From the NCBI GenBank assembly GCA_018813765.1, contig JAHJBC010000006.1, positions 682,001 through 746,000 of the forward strand: DNA of 64,000 bases, written 5' to 3'. Source of the stretch: Gammaproteobacteria bacterium (GTDB lineage Bacteria > Pseudomonadota > Gammaproteobacteria > Burkholderiales > Gallionellaceae). Positions 53,554 to 62,700 of the stretch are shown here, one piece after another. Positions within the stretch are counted from its first letter, which is position 1; every line of letters starts with the position of its first letter. The notes below the pieces were generated by a model, which was not told the DNA's origin, did no database searches, and saw only the letters and a program-made list of their open reading frames with translations. The position numbers and the translations under genes are program-made.

Positions 53554-54168
53554 ATGGACAACCTATTGGGCCAGGTTTCTTATCCCGTCTTCGTATCGGG
53601 CATCTTCGTCTTCTTCATCATCGCCAGCATCTTCTCCTTCATCGTCGGCGTGGGCCTCGCTTTGCGCAGTCCGCGCATGTTGCGATTCTTCGAATTCATG
53701 AACCGGGGATTTTCCACGCGCAAACTGCTCAAGCCGCTGGCGCGGCCGCACTTCGTCGAACCGACGCTGTTGAAGCATCCGCGCATCCTCGGTGTGGCCA
53801 TCATCGCGGGCGCGATCACCTCCGTCGTGATGCTGAAAGAAATAGACGCCTTGGCATTTCAGCCCATGTATGAAGGGATGTTCGACGACCTGACCGCAGA
53901 AATTTTGTCGGAATACACCCACACCTTCCTGCTGCTCGGCAATGCACTCTGCATCGTGGTGGGCATATTGATGATGTACTTCCCGCGCCATCTGTCGCTC
54001 ATCGAAGGTTATACCGACAAGTGGTACACCTTCCGCAAACAGACCCGCCCGCTGTACGTGACGCGCATCGAAGTGGACAAATGGGTGCTCGCACATCCCA
54101 CCGTATCCGGCGTGACGCTGAGCGTGATGTCGCTGGTGCTGGGGCTCTCGATGTACGTGCGGCTCTGA
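53554..54168 (+). CDS. Hypothetical four-helix membrane protein
   Basis: A 204-residue protein. Hydrophobic segments lie at about residues 10-35 (FVSGIFVFFIIASIFSFIVG), 85-100, 125-145 (FLLLGNALCIVVGILMMYFP) and 180-200 (VSGVTLSVMSLVLGLSMYV). A basic loop (MNRGFSTRKLLKPLARPHF) lies after the first. AAAGGAG precedes the ATG. It is divergent from the hydrogenase operon. No named family is recognised. Confidence 0.65.
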   Translation: MDNLLGQVSYPVFVSGIFVFFIIASIFSFIVGVGLALRSPRMLRFFEFMNRGFSTRKLLKPLARPHFVEPTLLKHPRILGVAIIAGAITSVVMLKEIDALAFQPMYEGMFDDLTAEILSEYTHTFLLLGNALCIVVGILMMYFPRHLSLIEGYTDKWYTFRKQTRPLYVTRIEVDKWVLAHPTVSGVTLSVMSLVLGLSMYVRL

Positions 54169-54442
54169 TCTTTCAAAGCCTATCCAGGCTAGAAAGCAAG
54201 ACCCATATCGCGCCGGCGAGGTTCTAAATGCCAAAAGGCTGGCGCTGAGGCTTCAGCACGACAACGCCCCCCATTTTCCCGCAAGCCATCCCCAAAGATA
54301 TTCAGGCTGATATAGACCTTATGTCGTATTGCTAAAATGGTCTTTATCAGTTAGTTTTAATCCCCATGCCGGTCAGGGATTTTTCCTTGTGGCAAGCGCA
54401 TCGAAAGATGCAATAAAAAAAACACTTGCCCGGGGAGAACCA

Positions 54443-55894
54443 ATGGCGGCTGCCACCAAACCAGCGCGTAAGACCCGCCTTGTCGATGTCGACCCGCTCG
54501 ATTTCTCGCCCGGCCTGCTGCGCATCCAGGCACAACCGCCCACCCCGTTCGCCCGCACACTGCTTTACATCCTGCTCACCCTGCTCGCGCTCCTGCTGAT
54601 CTGGGCCCTCTTCGGCAAACTCGATGTCGTCGCCTCGGCCTCCGGCAAACTCATCCCGCAGAGCTACCTCAAGATCGTCCAGCCCTCCGAACAGGGCGTC
54701 ATCCGCGACATCCTGGTTGAGGAGGGGCAGCATGTCCAAGCCGGGCAACTGCTCATGCGCATGGATACCACCCTCACCGAGGCCGACGGCAAGACACTCG
54801 CCTCCGACGCCGAAGGCAAGCGCCTCGCCCTGCGCCGCATCGATGCCGAACTCTCCGGCCGTCCCTTCACCCGGCAAAAGGGCGACCCCGCCGAACTCTA
54901 CAACCAGACCCGCGCCCAATATCAGGCCAACATCACCGCCTACGAAACCGCGCTGGCGCAGGAACGCAGTTTGCAGGACAAGGCGAGGAGCGACCTCGCC
55001 GCCGCCGAAACGATACGCAGCAAACTGCTGCAAACCCTGCCGCACTACCGCCAGCAGGAAGAGGCCTACGACAAACTGGTGAAAGAGGGTTTTGCCAGCA
55101 AGATCATGGGCAACGACAAGGTGCGCGAACGCATCGAAAAGGAACAAGACCTCAAATCGCAGGAATACCTCATCCAGAGTGCACAGGCCAGCCTCGACCA
55201 ATCCGCCCGCAGGCTCGCGCAGATCAGCGCCGACTACCAGCGCCAGCTCCGCATCGAACGCGCCGACATCGAAGACAAACTCGACAAAGCCACCGGCGAA
55301 CTCACCAAACAGCAATACCGCCGCGACCTGCACGAACTCAGGGCACCGCAGGAATGCGGAGAAGTATCGACACAGCAGAATGAAGTGGCAGGGGCAGAAA
55401 ACGAGCGCAGGCCGAGCACCGGCGGCTGCATCGTCAAAGACCTCGCCACCCACACCATCGGCACCGTCATCAGCCCCGGCACCATCATCATGACCCTCGT
55501 ACCCGAAGGCGAGATCCTGCGCGCCGAAGTGTGGGTCGGCAACGAAGACGTCGGCTTCATCCACACCGGCGAACCCGTCAAGATCAAATTCGCCGCCTAC
55601 CAGTTCCAGAAATACGGCATGGTCGAAGGCCGCCTCGCCCACCTCTCCGCCGACGCCAGCGACAACAACCCGCAACAGCCGCAGGGCAACAGCCCAACCG
55701 GCAGCAACCTTCCGTTCGCTTACCGCGCGCTGGTCGACCTCAAAGCCCAGCACCTCATCGCCGACGGCGTGCGCCATAGCCTGACGCCTGGCATGCAAGT
55801 CACGGCAGAGATACACCTGGGTACCCGCAGCATATTCGAATACCTGCTATCCCCTGTGATGGGCGCGTTTCAGGAGGCGGGGAGGGAGCGGTGA
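54443..55894 (+). CDS. hlyD: HlyD-family type I secretion adaptor with in-frame insertion
   Basis: A 483-residue membrane-fusion protein that bridges an ABC exporter and TolC for RTX protein secretion. It has a cytoplasmic N-tail, one transmembrane helix (TLLYILLTLLALLLIWALFG), a lipoyl half (QPSEQGVIRDILVEEGQHVQ), a long coiled coil (about residues 115-290) and a C-terminal beta-barrel. At residues 304-327 an extra run of about 24 residues splits the expected LRAPQ-GIVKDLATHTIGTV joint. The rest is intact. The ATG at 54443 has GGGGAGA upstream. No HlyB-type ATPase gene is adjacent. A truncated second copy is at 7380. Confidence 0.88.
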   Translation: MAAATKPARKTRLVDVDPLDFSPGLLRIQAQPPTPFARTLLYILLTLLALLLIWALFGKLDVVASASGKLIPQSYLKIVQPSEQGVIRDILVEEGQHVQAGQLLMRMDTTLTEADGKTLASDAEGKRLALRRIDAELSGRPFTRQKGDPAELYNQTRAQYQANITAYETALAQERSLQDKARSDLAAAETIRSKLLQTLPHYRQQEEAYDKLVKEGFASKIMGNDKVRERIEKEQDLKSQEYLIQSAQASLDQSARRLAQISADYQRQLRIERADIEDKLDKATGELTKQQYRRDLHELRAPQECGEVSTQQNEVAGAENERRPSTGGCIVKDLATHTIGTVISPGTIIMTLVPEGEILRAEVWVGNEDVGFIHTGEPVKIKFAAYQFQKYGMVEGRLAHLSADASDNNPQQPQGNSPTGSNLPFAYRALVDLKAQHLIADGVRHSLTPGMQVTAEIHLGTRSIFEYLLSPVMGAFQEAGRER

Positions 55895-56967
55895 TGAAGA
55901 TGCCCACCAAAGACACGTTGTTTACAACGAGAGTTGCAGCGAATAGTCCCCCCCTTTGCAAAAGGGGGGCTAGGGGGGATTTGCGCCTTGCATTGCCATC
56001 AAACGCCCCTTCGATAGTCCAGCGGAAAAAGCTGGCCCTGCAGTGGGCCAGGTTCGGATATCGTCTTGCAGCATTCATCGAACACCTGCGCTCGGCAATT
56101 CGCAATATCGCACTTTTGTTTAGCCAGCCGGGTAACCAGCTTTATCGCAGCAAACGCACCGCCCGAACCGACAAGCACAACCACCGCTACACCCAGCCAA
56201 AACCAGAATGGCTCAAGCGCGAGATCATCCTTATCAAAGCTCGCATGCCTCAAGCCGGATGCCGCACCATCGCTGATCTATGTAACCGCCGGTTTGCCGC
56301 AAGCCGCCGGATAACGGTCGGCAAAACCTTCGTTCACGAAACCTTGCAGCGGCATGCCTATGAAGTGCAGATACTGCGGCGCAACCTGAAGCAAGCAAAA
56401 CCCAAAGCAGTCCCGCGTAACCTTGTCTGGGGTCTGGACCTCACCGGCAAGATCGACACCCACGGCAAGCTGCATGCCCTGCTCGGCATCATCGACCACG
56501 GCAGTAGGGCGTTGATTCACCTGCAAGCTCTACACGACAAAACGACCCAGACCATCATCAACGAACTCAGACAGACCGTCCGCGCGCACGGCAAACCCAA
56601 AGTCATCCGTACCGACAATGAAGGCATGTTCAGATCACCCGCCTTCGGCAAGGCACTCGAACAACTCGGCATCCGTCATCAAAGAACCACACCCGGCTGT
56701 CCGTGGCAGAACGGTAGGATAGAACGCTTGTTTGGCACACTGAAGGAAAAACTGGATCAATGGGCTGTTGCGGGCATAGAACAACTTAACCATGACTTGA
56801 AAATATTCCGGCACTGGTACAACCACATCAGACCGCACCAGAACCTAGATGGCAGAACACCTGCGGAAACATGGCAAGGCATCAACCCATACGTCAAGCC
56901 GCCCATACAAGAGCACTGGTTTGAAGCCTGGGATGGACTGCTGGCCGGATACCACCTGAGGTACTAG
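55894..56967 (+). CDS. DDE integrase/transposase-like protein
   Basis: A 357-residue (from 55894) protein with a DDE/rve core. The catalytic residues are the Asp in VWGLDLTGKI, the Asp in VIRTDNEGMF and the Glu in NGRIERLFGTLKEKL. An HTH-like region precedes the core (GCRTIADLCNRRFAASRRIT). The first 25-30 codons run through a GC-rich palindrome, so the true start may be the TTG at 55981. I found no clear terminal inverted repeats, so it may be an isolated or degraded insertion element. It separates hlyD from the RTX gene. Confidence 0.75.
   Translation: MKMPTKDTLFTTRVAANSPPLCKRGARGDLRLALPSNAPSIVQRKKLALQWARFGYRLAAFIEHLRSAIRNIALLFSQPGNQLYRSKRTARTDKHNHRYTQPKPEWLKREIILIKARMPQAGCRTIADLCNRRFAASRRITVGKTFVHETLQRHAYEVQILRRNLKQAKPKAVPRNLVWGLDLTGKIDTHGKLHALLGIIDHGSRALIHLQALHDKTTQTIINELRQTVRAHGKPKVIRTDNEGMFRSPAFGKALEQLGIRHQRTTPGCPWQNGRIERLFGTLKEKLDQWAVAGIEQLNHDLKIFRHWYNHIRPHQNLDGRTPAETWQGINPYVKPPIQEHWFEAWDGLLAGYHLRY
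55945..55980. repeat. CCCCCCTTT palindromic repeat
   Basis: CCCCCCTTTGCAAAAGGGGG, extended to 55980, forms a hairpin of a type common between genes in many bacteria. It lies between the hlyD stop and the core of the transposase-like gene. Confidence 0.8.
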
Positions 56968-57157
56968 CGAATTCAAATGAAGCAGCCCGCACACAATGCA
57001 GTGAACAATATCAGGAGACAGCAACACACTGTCCGCATGATCACGCCGGAGCAACGGGCTATTGGTAGAAACATGGCGTAACGATGAGCGGATTGAATGA
57101 AAAACACATGAGCGAAGCGAACGGCAGTAGGAAAAACTGACAGGAGACTCGAAAAAA

Positions 57158-58969
57158 ATGAATAAATCGACACAAGGAATAGTACGGCGGACAGGCGGAC
57201 GGGGCACCGCCAGCGAAATGCACGGCGGACTCGGCAACGACATCCTGCGTTCCAGCCCCGAGGCCGACCTGCTCTATGGAGACGACGGACACGACGCCCT
57301 GTTAGCGGGAGACGGCAACGACGAACTGCACGGCGGACTCGGCAACGACCTGCTCAACGGCGGCCTGGGCGACGACCTGCTTTACGGAGAAGAAGGCCAT
57401 GACCTGATGGTCGGACAAAGCGGCAACGATGTGCTGTATGGCGGGGATGGCAACGACTGGCTGTTTTCCGGAGCCACCTTCGGCACCACCCGCATCGTCC
57501 AGAATGTAAACGATTCCAACTACCCCTCGTTCGCCGCGATCAACCGGGCCGACTTCGAAGGCTTCGTGAGCATCGTCGATGGCGTGGCCGTGCCGGAACT
57601 GAACGGGGTGTTAATTGTGGGGGAGACGGGAAGCTACAACCTGCTGGACGGTGGTGCTGGAGACGACAACCTCTGGGGCGACAGCGGGATGGACACATTG
57701 CTGGGCGATATCGGGGCGGACGCACTGTATGGCTTCTCCGGGAATGACGTACTGCTGGGCGGCGCGGACAACGACACCCTGCTCGGCGACGTGACCCAGG
57801 GCGACCTCACCATAGGGGGGGCTGGCGAAGTCTATGCGTTGGCGGAATTTCACGGGGATGATTATCTGGAGGGTGGGGCGGGGGACGACACGCTGCTGGG
57901 TGACGGCGGCAACGACACCCTGCTGGGCGGAGATGGCAACGACCTACTGTATGGCGACAGCAACAAACTGGATGCCCAATGGCACGGCAACGACTATCTG
58001 GATGGCGGCGCGGGCGACGACCAACTCATCGGCAACGGCGGCAACGACATCCTGCAGGGTGGCACCGGAGCAGACAAACTCTGGGGCGGTGACGGCAACG
58101 ACCATCTGGAAGGGGGGGCGGACGACGACACCCTGTATGGCGACAACGGCGACGGCGGCACGGGCGACGACACCCTGATCGGCGGTGTCGGCAATGACAC
58201 CTTGTGGGGCGAAGGCGGCAACGACACCCTCATCGGCGATGCCGGAGACGACAAACTCTACGGCGCCGAAGGTACAAACTACCTGGAAGGCGGAGACGGT
58301 GCTGACCTGCTCAACAGCGGCGGCCCGGGCAGCAGCCTGTTCGGCGACGCAGGCGACGACACCCTCGAAGCCGCAGGCGGCAACAACTACCTCGACGGCG
58401 GCGACGGCATCGACAGCCTCACCGCCACCGACGGCAACAACACCCTGTTCGGCGGGGCTGGCAACGACAACCTGCAAGCCACCGGCGGCAACAACTACCT
58501 GGATGGCGAAGAGGGCGACAACACCCTGTTTGCCAGTGGCGGCAACAACTACCTCGACGGCGGCGATGGCAGCAACCTCATCGTCACCAACGGACTGGGC
58601 GGCAACACCCTGATCGGTGGATCGGGCGACGACGTGCTGGATGGCGGGGCGGGCAACGACACCCTCTTGGGCGGTGCCGACAAGGACAAACTCCACGGCG
58701 GAGTCGGCGCCGACTACCTCGACGGCGGCGACGGCGACGACACCCTGTGGGGCAACGAAGGCGACGACATCCTCATCGGCGGCAAGGATGTGGATACCCT
58801 CTACGGCGGCAGCGGACAGGACACGTATATTTACAACAAGGGCGACGGGCGCACCGAACGCAATGATCGTATCGAAGGCCAAGGGGGCGAGCCAATGCGA
58901 TGGCGCATCCGCGCAGCGGCGAACGATACACGTTATGCAAACCAGATCGAACGGAGGATCGCAGCATGA
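57158..58969 (+). CDS. RTX calcium-binding repeat protein
   Basis: A 603-residue protein made almost entirely of glycine- and Asp-rich nonapeptide (GGxGxDxLx) repeats forming calcium-binding beta-rolls, a type I secretion substrate. Residues about 370-500 contain a variant array with NNYLDGGDG units and few acidic residues at the usual positions. A non-repeat stretch at about 105-155 (TRIVQNVNDSNYPSFAAINR and onward) interrupts the array. The last 25 residues (EPMRWRIRAAANDTRYANQI and onward) do not fit the family, so the original C-terminal secretion region seems lost. AGGAG lies 11 bases before the ATG. The stop overlaps the next gene (ATGA). Confidence 0.88.
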   Translation: MNKSTQGIVRRTGGRGTASEMHGGLGNDILRSSPEADLLYGDDGHDALLAGDGNDELHGGLGNDLLNGGLGDDLLYGEEGHDLMVGQSGNDVLYGGDGNDWLFSGATFGTTRIVQNVNDSNYPSFAAINRADFEGFVSIVDGVAVPELNGVLIVGETGSYNLLDGGAGDDNLWGDSGMDTLLGDIGADALYGFSGNDVLLGGADNDTLLGDVTQGDLTIGGAGEVYALAEFHGDDYLEGGAGDDTLLGDGGNDTLLGGDGNDLLYGDSNKLDAQWHGNDYLDGGAGDDQLIGNGGNDILQGGTGADKLWGGDGNDHLEGGADDDTLYGDNGDGGTGDDTLIGGVGNDTLWGEGGNDTLIGDAGDDKLYGAEGTNYLEGGDGADLLNSGGPGSSLFGDAGDDTLEAAGGNNYLDGGDGIDSLTATDGNNTLFGGAGNDNLQATGGNNYLDGEEGDNTLFASGGNNYLDGGDGSNLIVTNGLGGNTLIGGSGDDVLDGGAGNDTLLGGADKDKLHGGVGADYLDGGDGDDTLWGNEGDDILIGGKDVDTLYGGSGQDTYIYNKGDGRTERNDRIEGQGGEPMRWRIRAAANDTRYANQIERRIAA

Positions 58970-59706
58970 GCAAGCAAAACGGAATGATGAAACGAATCGT
59001 GAAACTCAGTTTGATCTTGATGATGGGGGCGAGCATGAGTGCATGCTCGGATAGCTGGAAAGAAGAAGTGCTGCTGCACGACGGACAAAAGATCATCGTC
59101 AAACGCGCTGTCGAGCATGGCGGGCGGCATGAATTGTTCCAGTCCCCGCCTATCAGCGAACAGCGTCTCGAATGGGAGATGCCCGGCACGGGCGAGACGA
59201 TCATCTGGGAAGACCATTTCAGCCAGGACGTGGGCAGCGCCACATTGTTGCCGATGCTGGTGGACGTGCATCAGGGAAACGCTTATGTCGTGGCCAACCC
59301 CACGAGCTGCCTGGCTTACAACAAATGGGGTAGACCCAATCCGCCCTATGTCATCTTCAAACACGAAGGCAGGGAATGGAAACGCATCCCGTTGCAAGAA
59401 CTTCCCTCAGAGATCAGGACACCGAATTTGATCCTTTCATCGCCGGACGAGGAGGCCAAACAGATCGGCAAGAACCCCGTGCCCGCAGAGGCGATACAGA
59501 GGATCGTGAGGGAAACTTTCCAGCCGGAGTACAAGAGTATTTTGAGGGAACCGGTAACCAAGGGCTCTGGGGGGACAAGTTGCGCCATCCCAACAACGGT
59601 GGCTCAGGAACTAATAGCACCCAAGATTGATGGGGTGATACTGCGTTACAACTGGTGGCCGCTAGCGCAAGATTGGTTGGAAAAAAAATACGGCAGTAAT
59701 CGGTGA
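58966..59706 (+). CDS. Lipoprotein paralogue between RTX genes
   Basis: A 246-residue predicted lipoprotein with signal peptide LSLILMMGASMSAC (lipidated Cys near residue 27). The body matches the protein at 7704-8435 up to SGGTSC; the tail then differs (AIPTTVAQELIAPKIDGVIL and onward). The start overlaps the RTX stop by 4 bases, so it is translationally coupled, and the RTX-lipase gene follows after 37 bases. An accessory or protective role for the neighbouring lipase-RTX protein is inferred only from position. Confidence 0.78.
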   Translation: MSKQNGMMKRIVKLSLILMMGASMSACSDSWKEEVLLHDGQKIIVKRAVEHGGRHELFQSPPISEQRLEWEMPGTGETIIWEDHFSQDVGSATLLPMLVDVHQGNAYVVANPTSCLAYNKWGRPNPPYVIFKHEGREWKRIPLQELPSEIRTPNLILSSPDEEAKQIGKNPVPAEAIQRIVRETFQPEYKSILREPVTKGSGGTSCAIPTTVAQELIAPKIDGVILRYNWWPLAQDWLEKKYGSNR

Positions 59707-59743
59707 TTCTTCGGACACCCAATTTTTCGAGAGGTAAATTCAA

Positions 59744-62700
59744 ATGGCAAATGCAATTGACTATGCACTCATGGCAGGTCGTGCTTACCAAACGACACGC
59801 GCTCCGATAAATCAATTTCCTATCCCTTTGGGATGGTCTGAATTTTTTCATGTCCCTGATCCAGCCGTACCGGACTTTCAGGGTGCTGATGGTTTTGAAG
59901 CTGTTACGTTTACAAACGGCACCGAAACCGTCATCTCCTTCGCCGGCACCTACCCGACCTCGCCCATGGACTGGATTGCCAACAGCACCCTGGGTGCGGG
60001 CGTGCCGGGAGTGGATCAGCTATTTGAGGCGGCGCAGTACTATCTTGCAGTCAAGGCGCAGTATGGCGACAACATCAGCTTCACCGGACACTCGCTGGGT
60101 GGCGGCCTGGCCGCTTTGATGGGCGCGTTGTTCAATCATCAGGCGTTTACTTTCGATCAGGCGCCGTTTGGATATACGCTCAACACGGATTCGGTGAATG
60201 TATTAATTGAGCAACTCTTCGCCACAAGAAAATACTCACTCCTTGACCTTGCCCCCTTGCAGCAGTATGCCAATGCATTCACCAACCCCAGCACGATCGG
60301 CGGTGTAGTAGGGAGTGTGACAGGCCAAGTGGTTGGGCTGCCCGGACTGGCTACGTTGGTTAGTTCAATAAACCGCATTACCCTGGGCAACCAACTAGAA
60401 AACACCCTCGCTGCCGCCAGGGCAGCCAACGTCATCGACATCAACCTGCAAGGGGAGGCACTGCAGTATCTGTCTGCACTGCCCCGCATCGGCGTGCAAA
60501 GCGATATCCCGATCAATGTGGACGGCGTTTCGTCAGTCAGCCTGCACGACATAGGCTTGCTCACAGTCTGCTTGCAAAGCAACCAGAGTGCGGGTAACGG
60601 CACCGGATTCAGCGATGTGACATCCGAGCTTAAAGACTTGCTGGCGATGATGTTCGATCCTGCATTGTTCTGGCACACGAACGATGCTGATAATAAAAGA
60701 CAGCCCAACTTCATCGAGCTGATGGTCAATCACGAGGCGGGCTTTGACCCACGTACGCAGACCAGCATTACACCACCCGACGCCATGGTCACCCGCTTCA
60801 CCGCCGACCTGTGGAAACTCGCCCAGGAAGGTGGCCTGACGATGAGCGAAGGCACAAATTACTACGGCACCTGGAACAACGTCAGCAAAGCCCTCACGGC
60901 TTTTGCGATGCAGATGTACTACGAAGACACCGCCAACGCCACCAACCCGGACAAAGAACTATTCGCCAAAATAACCGGCGGTCTCCAATTCGACATCGCC
61001 GACGTATCCAAGACCTTCCAGGCCGCATTCGACAGCAACCAAAAGCTCAACTTGAGCGAAGCCAAAGGCTACGAGCAATATTTCAAACACTACATCAACC
61101 TGACAGGCGGTTTCACGCCCGCCGAACAACAGATCATCACTTCGCTCCTCCCCGCCCTGCGCGACTGGTACGTCCAGGCAGGTGCAGGCGGCATGACCGC
61201 CACCGACACGCTGAACCGCGGCGCCTTCATGCTTGGTGGCAGCGGCGCGGACACGTTGACGGGTGGGACTGCGGCCGATCTACTGGTGGGCAATGCGGGA
61301 GCGGATACCTTATCGGGCGGCCAAGGCAGCGACACCTTGCTGGGTGGAACGGGTGTGGATACCTACGTCTGGCAAGCAACCGCGAATGCCGGCATAGACA
61401 CCATTCTCGATTCCGACCACACCGGCTACCTGCGTGACGATACCAGCAACCCCATCGTGTTGACCGGTGGCGCCCAGTTCGGCGACACCCGAGTCTACCG
61501 TGGCAAGGACGCCAACGGCGTCAGCCACCTCTACACCTTCGTCACCGGCGACCGGGTGAATGGCGGCGACCTCATCGTCGATGGCGCGATGCTCATCAAA
61601 GACTGGCACCCCAATGCGGGCAACCACATGGGTATCGACCTGACCGGCCCTGTCGCCGACCCGGCTGCCCTCACCACCCTTACCGGCAATGATCTGGACA
61701 ACTTCATCGGCATGGATGTGTACAACCGCGACCTCACCGACCCCAGCATCGACAAGGCGAGCACGGGGGGCGGCAGTCTCTGGCAATTCGACCTCACCCT
61801 GGGCACCGAGGCCGACATCCTCGAAGGCGGGCAGGGCGCGGACATCCTGGTCGGCCATACCACGCGCAGCACCCGGCTCTATGCCGACACCCGGAGCGAC
61901 ACAAACGTCGCCATCACACAGGGCAACACCGAAGCGGGCACCGGACAGAAAGGCGACTGGCTCGCGGGCGGCAATGCCGACGACACCCTGGTGGGCAGCG
62001 CGGGCAACGACGTACTGGCAGCGGGCGGCGGCACCGACCTCATCATTGCCGGTGCTGGGGACGACATCATCTATGGGGATGATTGCGCAGTGGCGACCAG
62101 CTTCGACTGGGCGCTGATCACCGTGAACGAACAAGAGAGCCTGTATCCGTCGCTACAGATCCCGTCGGCAGCGGCAGACGGGGCCGGAGACGTCATCTAC
62201 GCAGGGAATGGTAACGACAGAGTGTGGAGCGGAACCGGCAACGACGTCATCTTTGGCGAAGGCGGCGACGACAAACTGGTTGGCAACGAAGGCAACGACA
62301 TCATTCTGGGCGGTGCCGACCAGGACCAGTTGTGGGGTGAAGAAGGCAGCGACTATCTGGATGGCGGGGATGGCGTGGATGAACTCATGGGCGGTGCGGG
62401 CGACGACATCCTGGTCGGCGGCAAACAAAACGACATCCTGTACGGCGAAGCGGGGCAGGACACTTACATTTTCAACAGAGGCGACGGCAATGACACGGTG
62501 CATGACGTCCGGGCAGAGCACAACATCCTGCGTTTCGGCGCTGGCATTACGGCCAGCGACATCAACCTGCGACTGGGATCGCTCATGCTTGATCTGGGCA
62601 ACGGCGATGCCGTCCACATCGGCGGCTTCGACCAGAACGACGTATTCAACAGCTCATCCATCGGCAGCTTCGAGTTCGCGGACGGCACGGTGCTCAGCAC

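Noticed and set aside
57944-58882. Long antisense open frames over the RTX genes (also 61310-62134 and others).
   Set aside because: They arise from the GC-rich repeat codons of the RTX arrays read backwards and consist of Val/Ala repeats.
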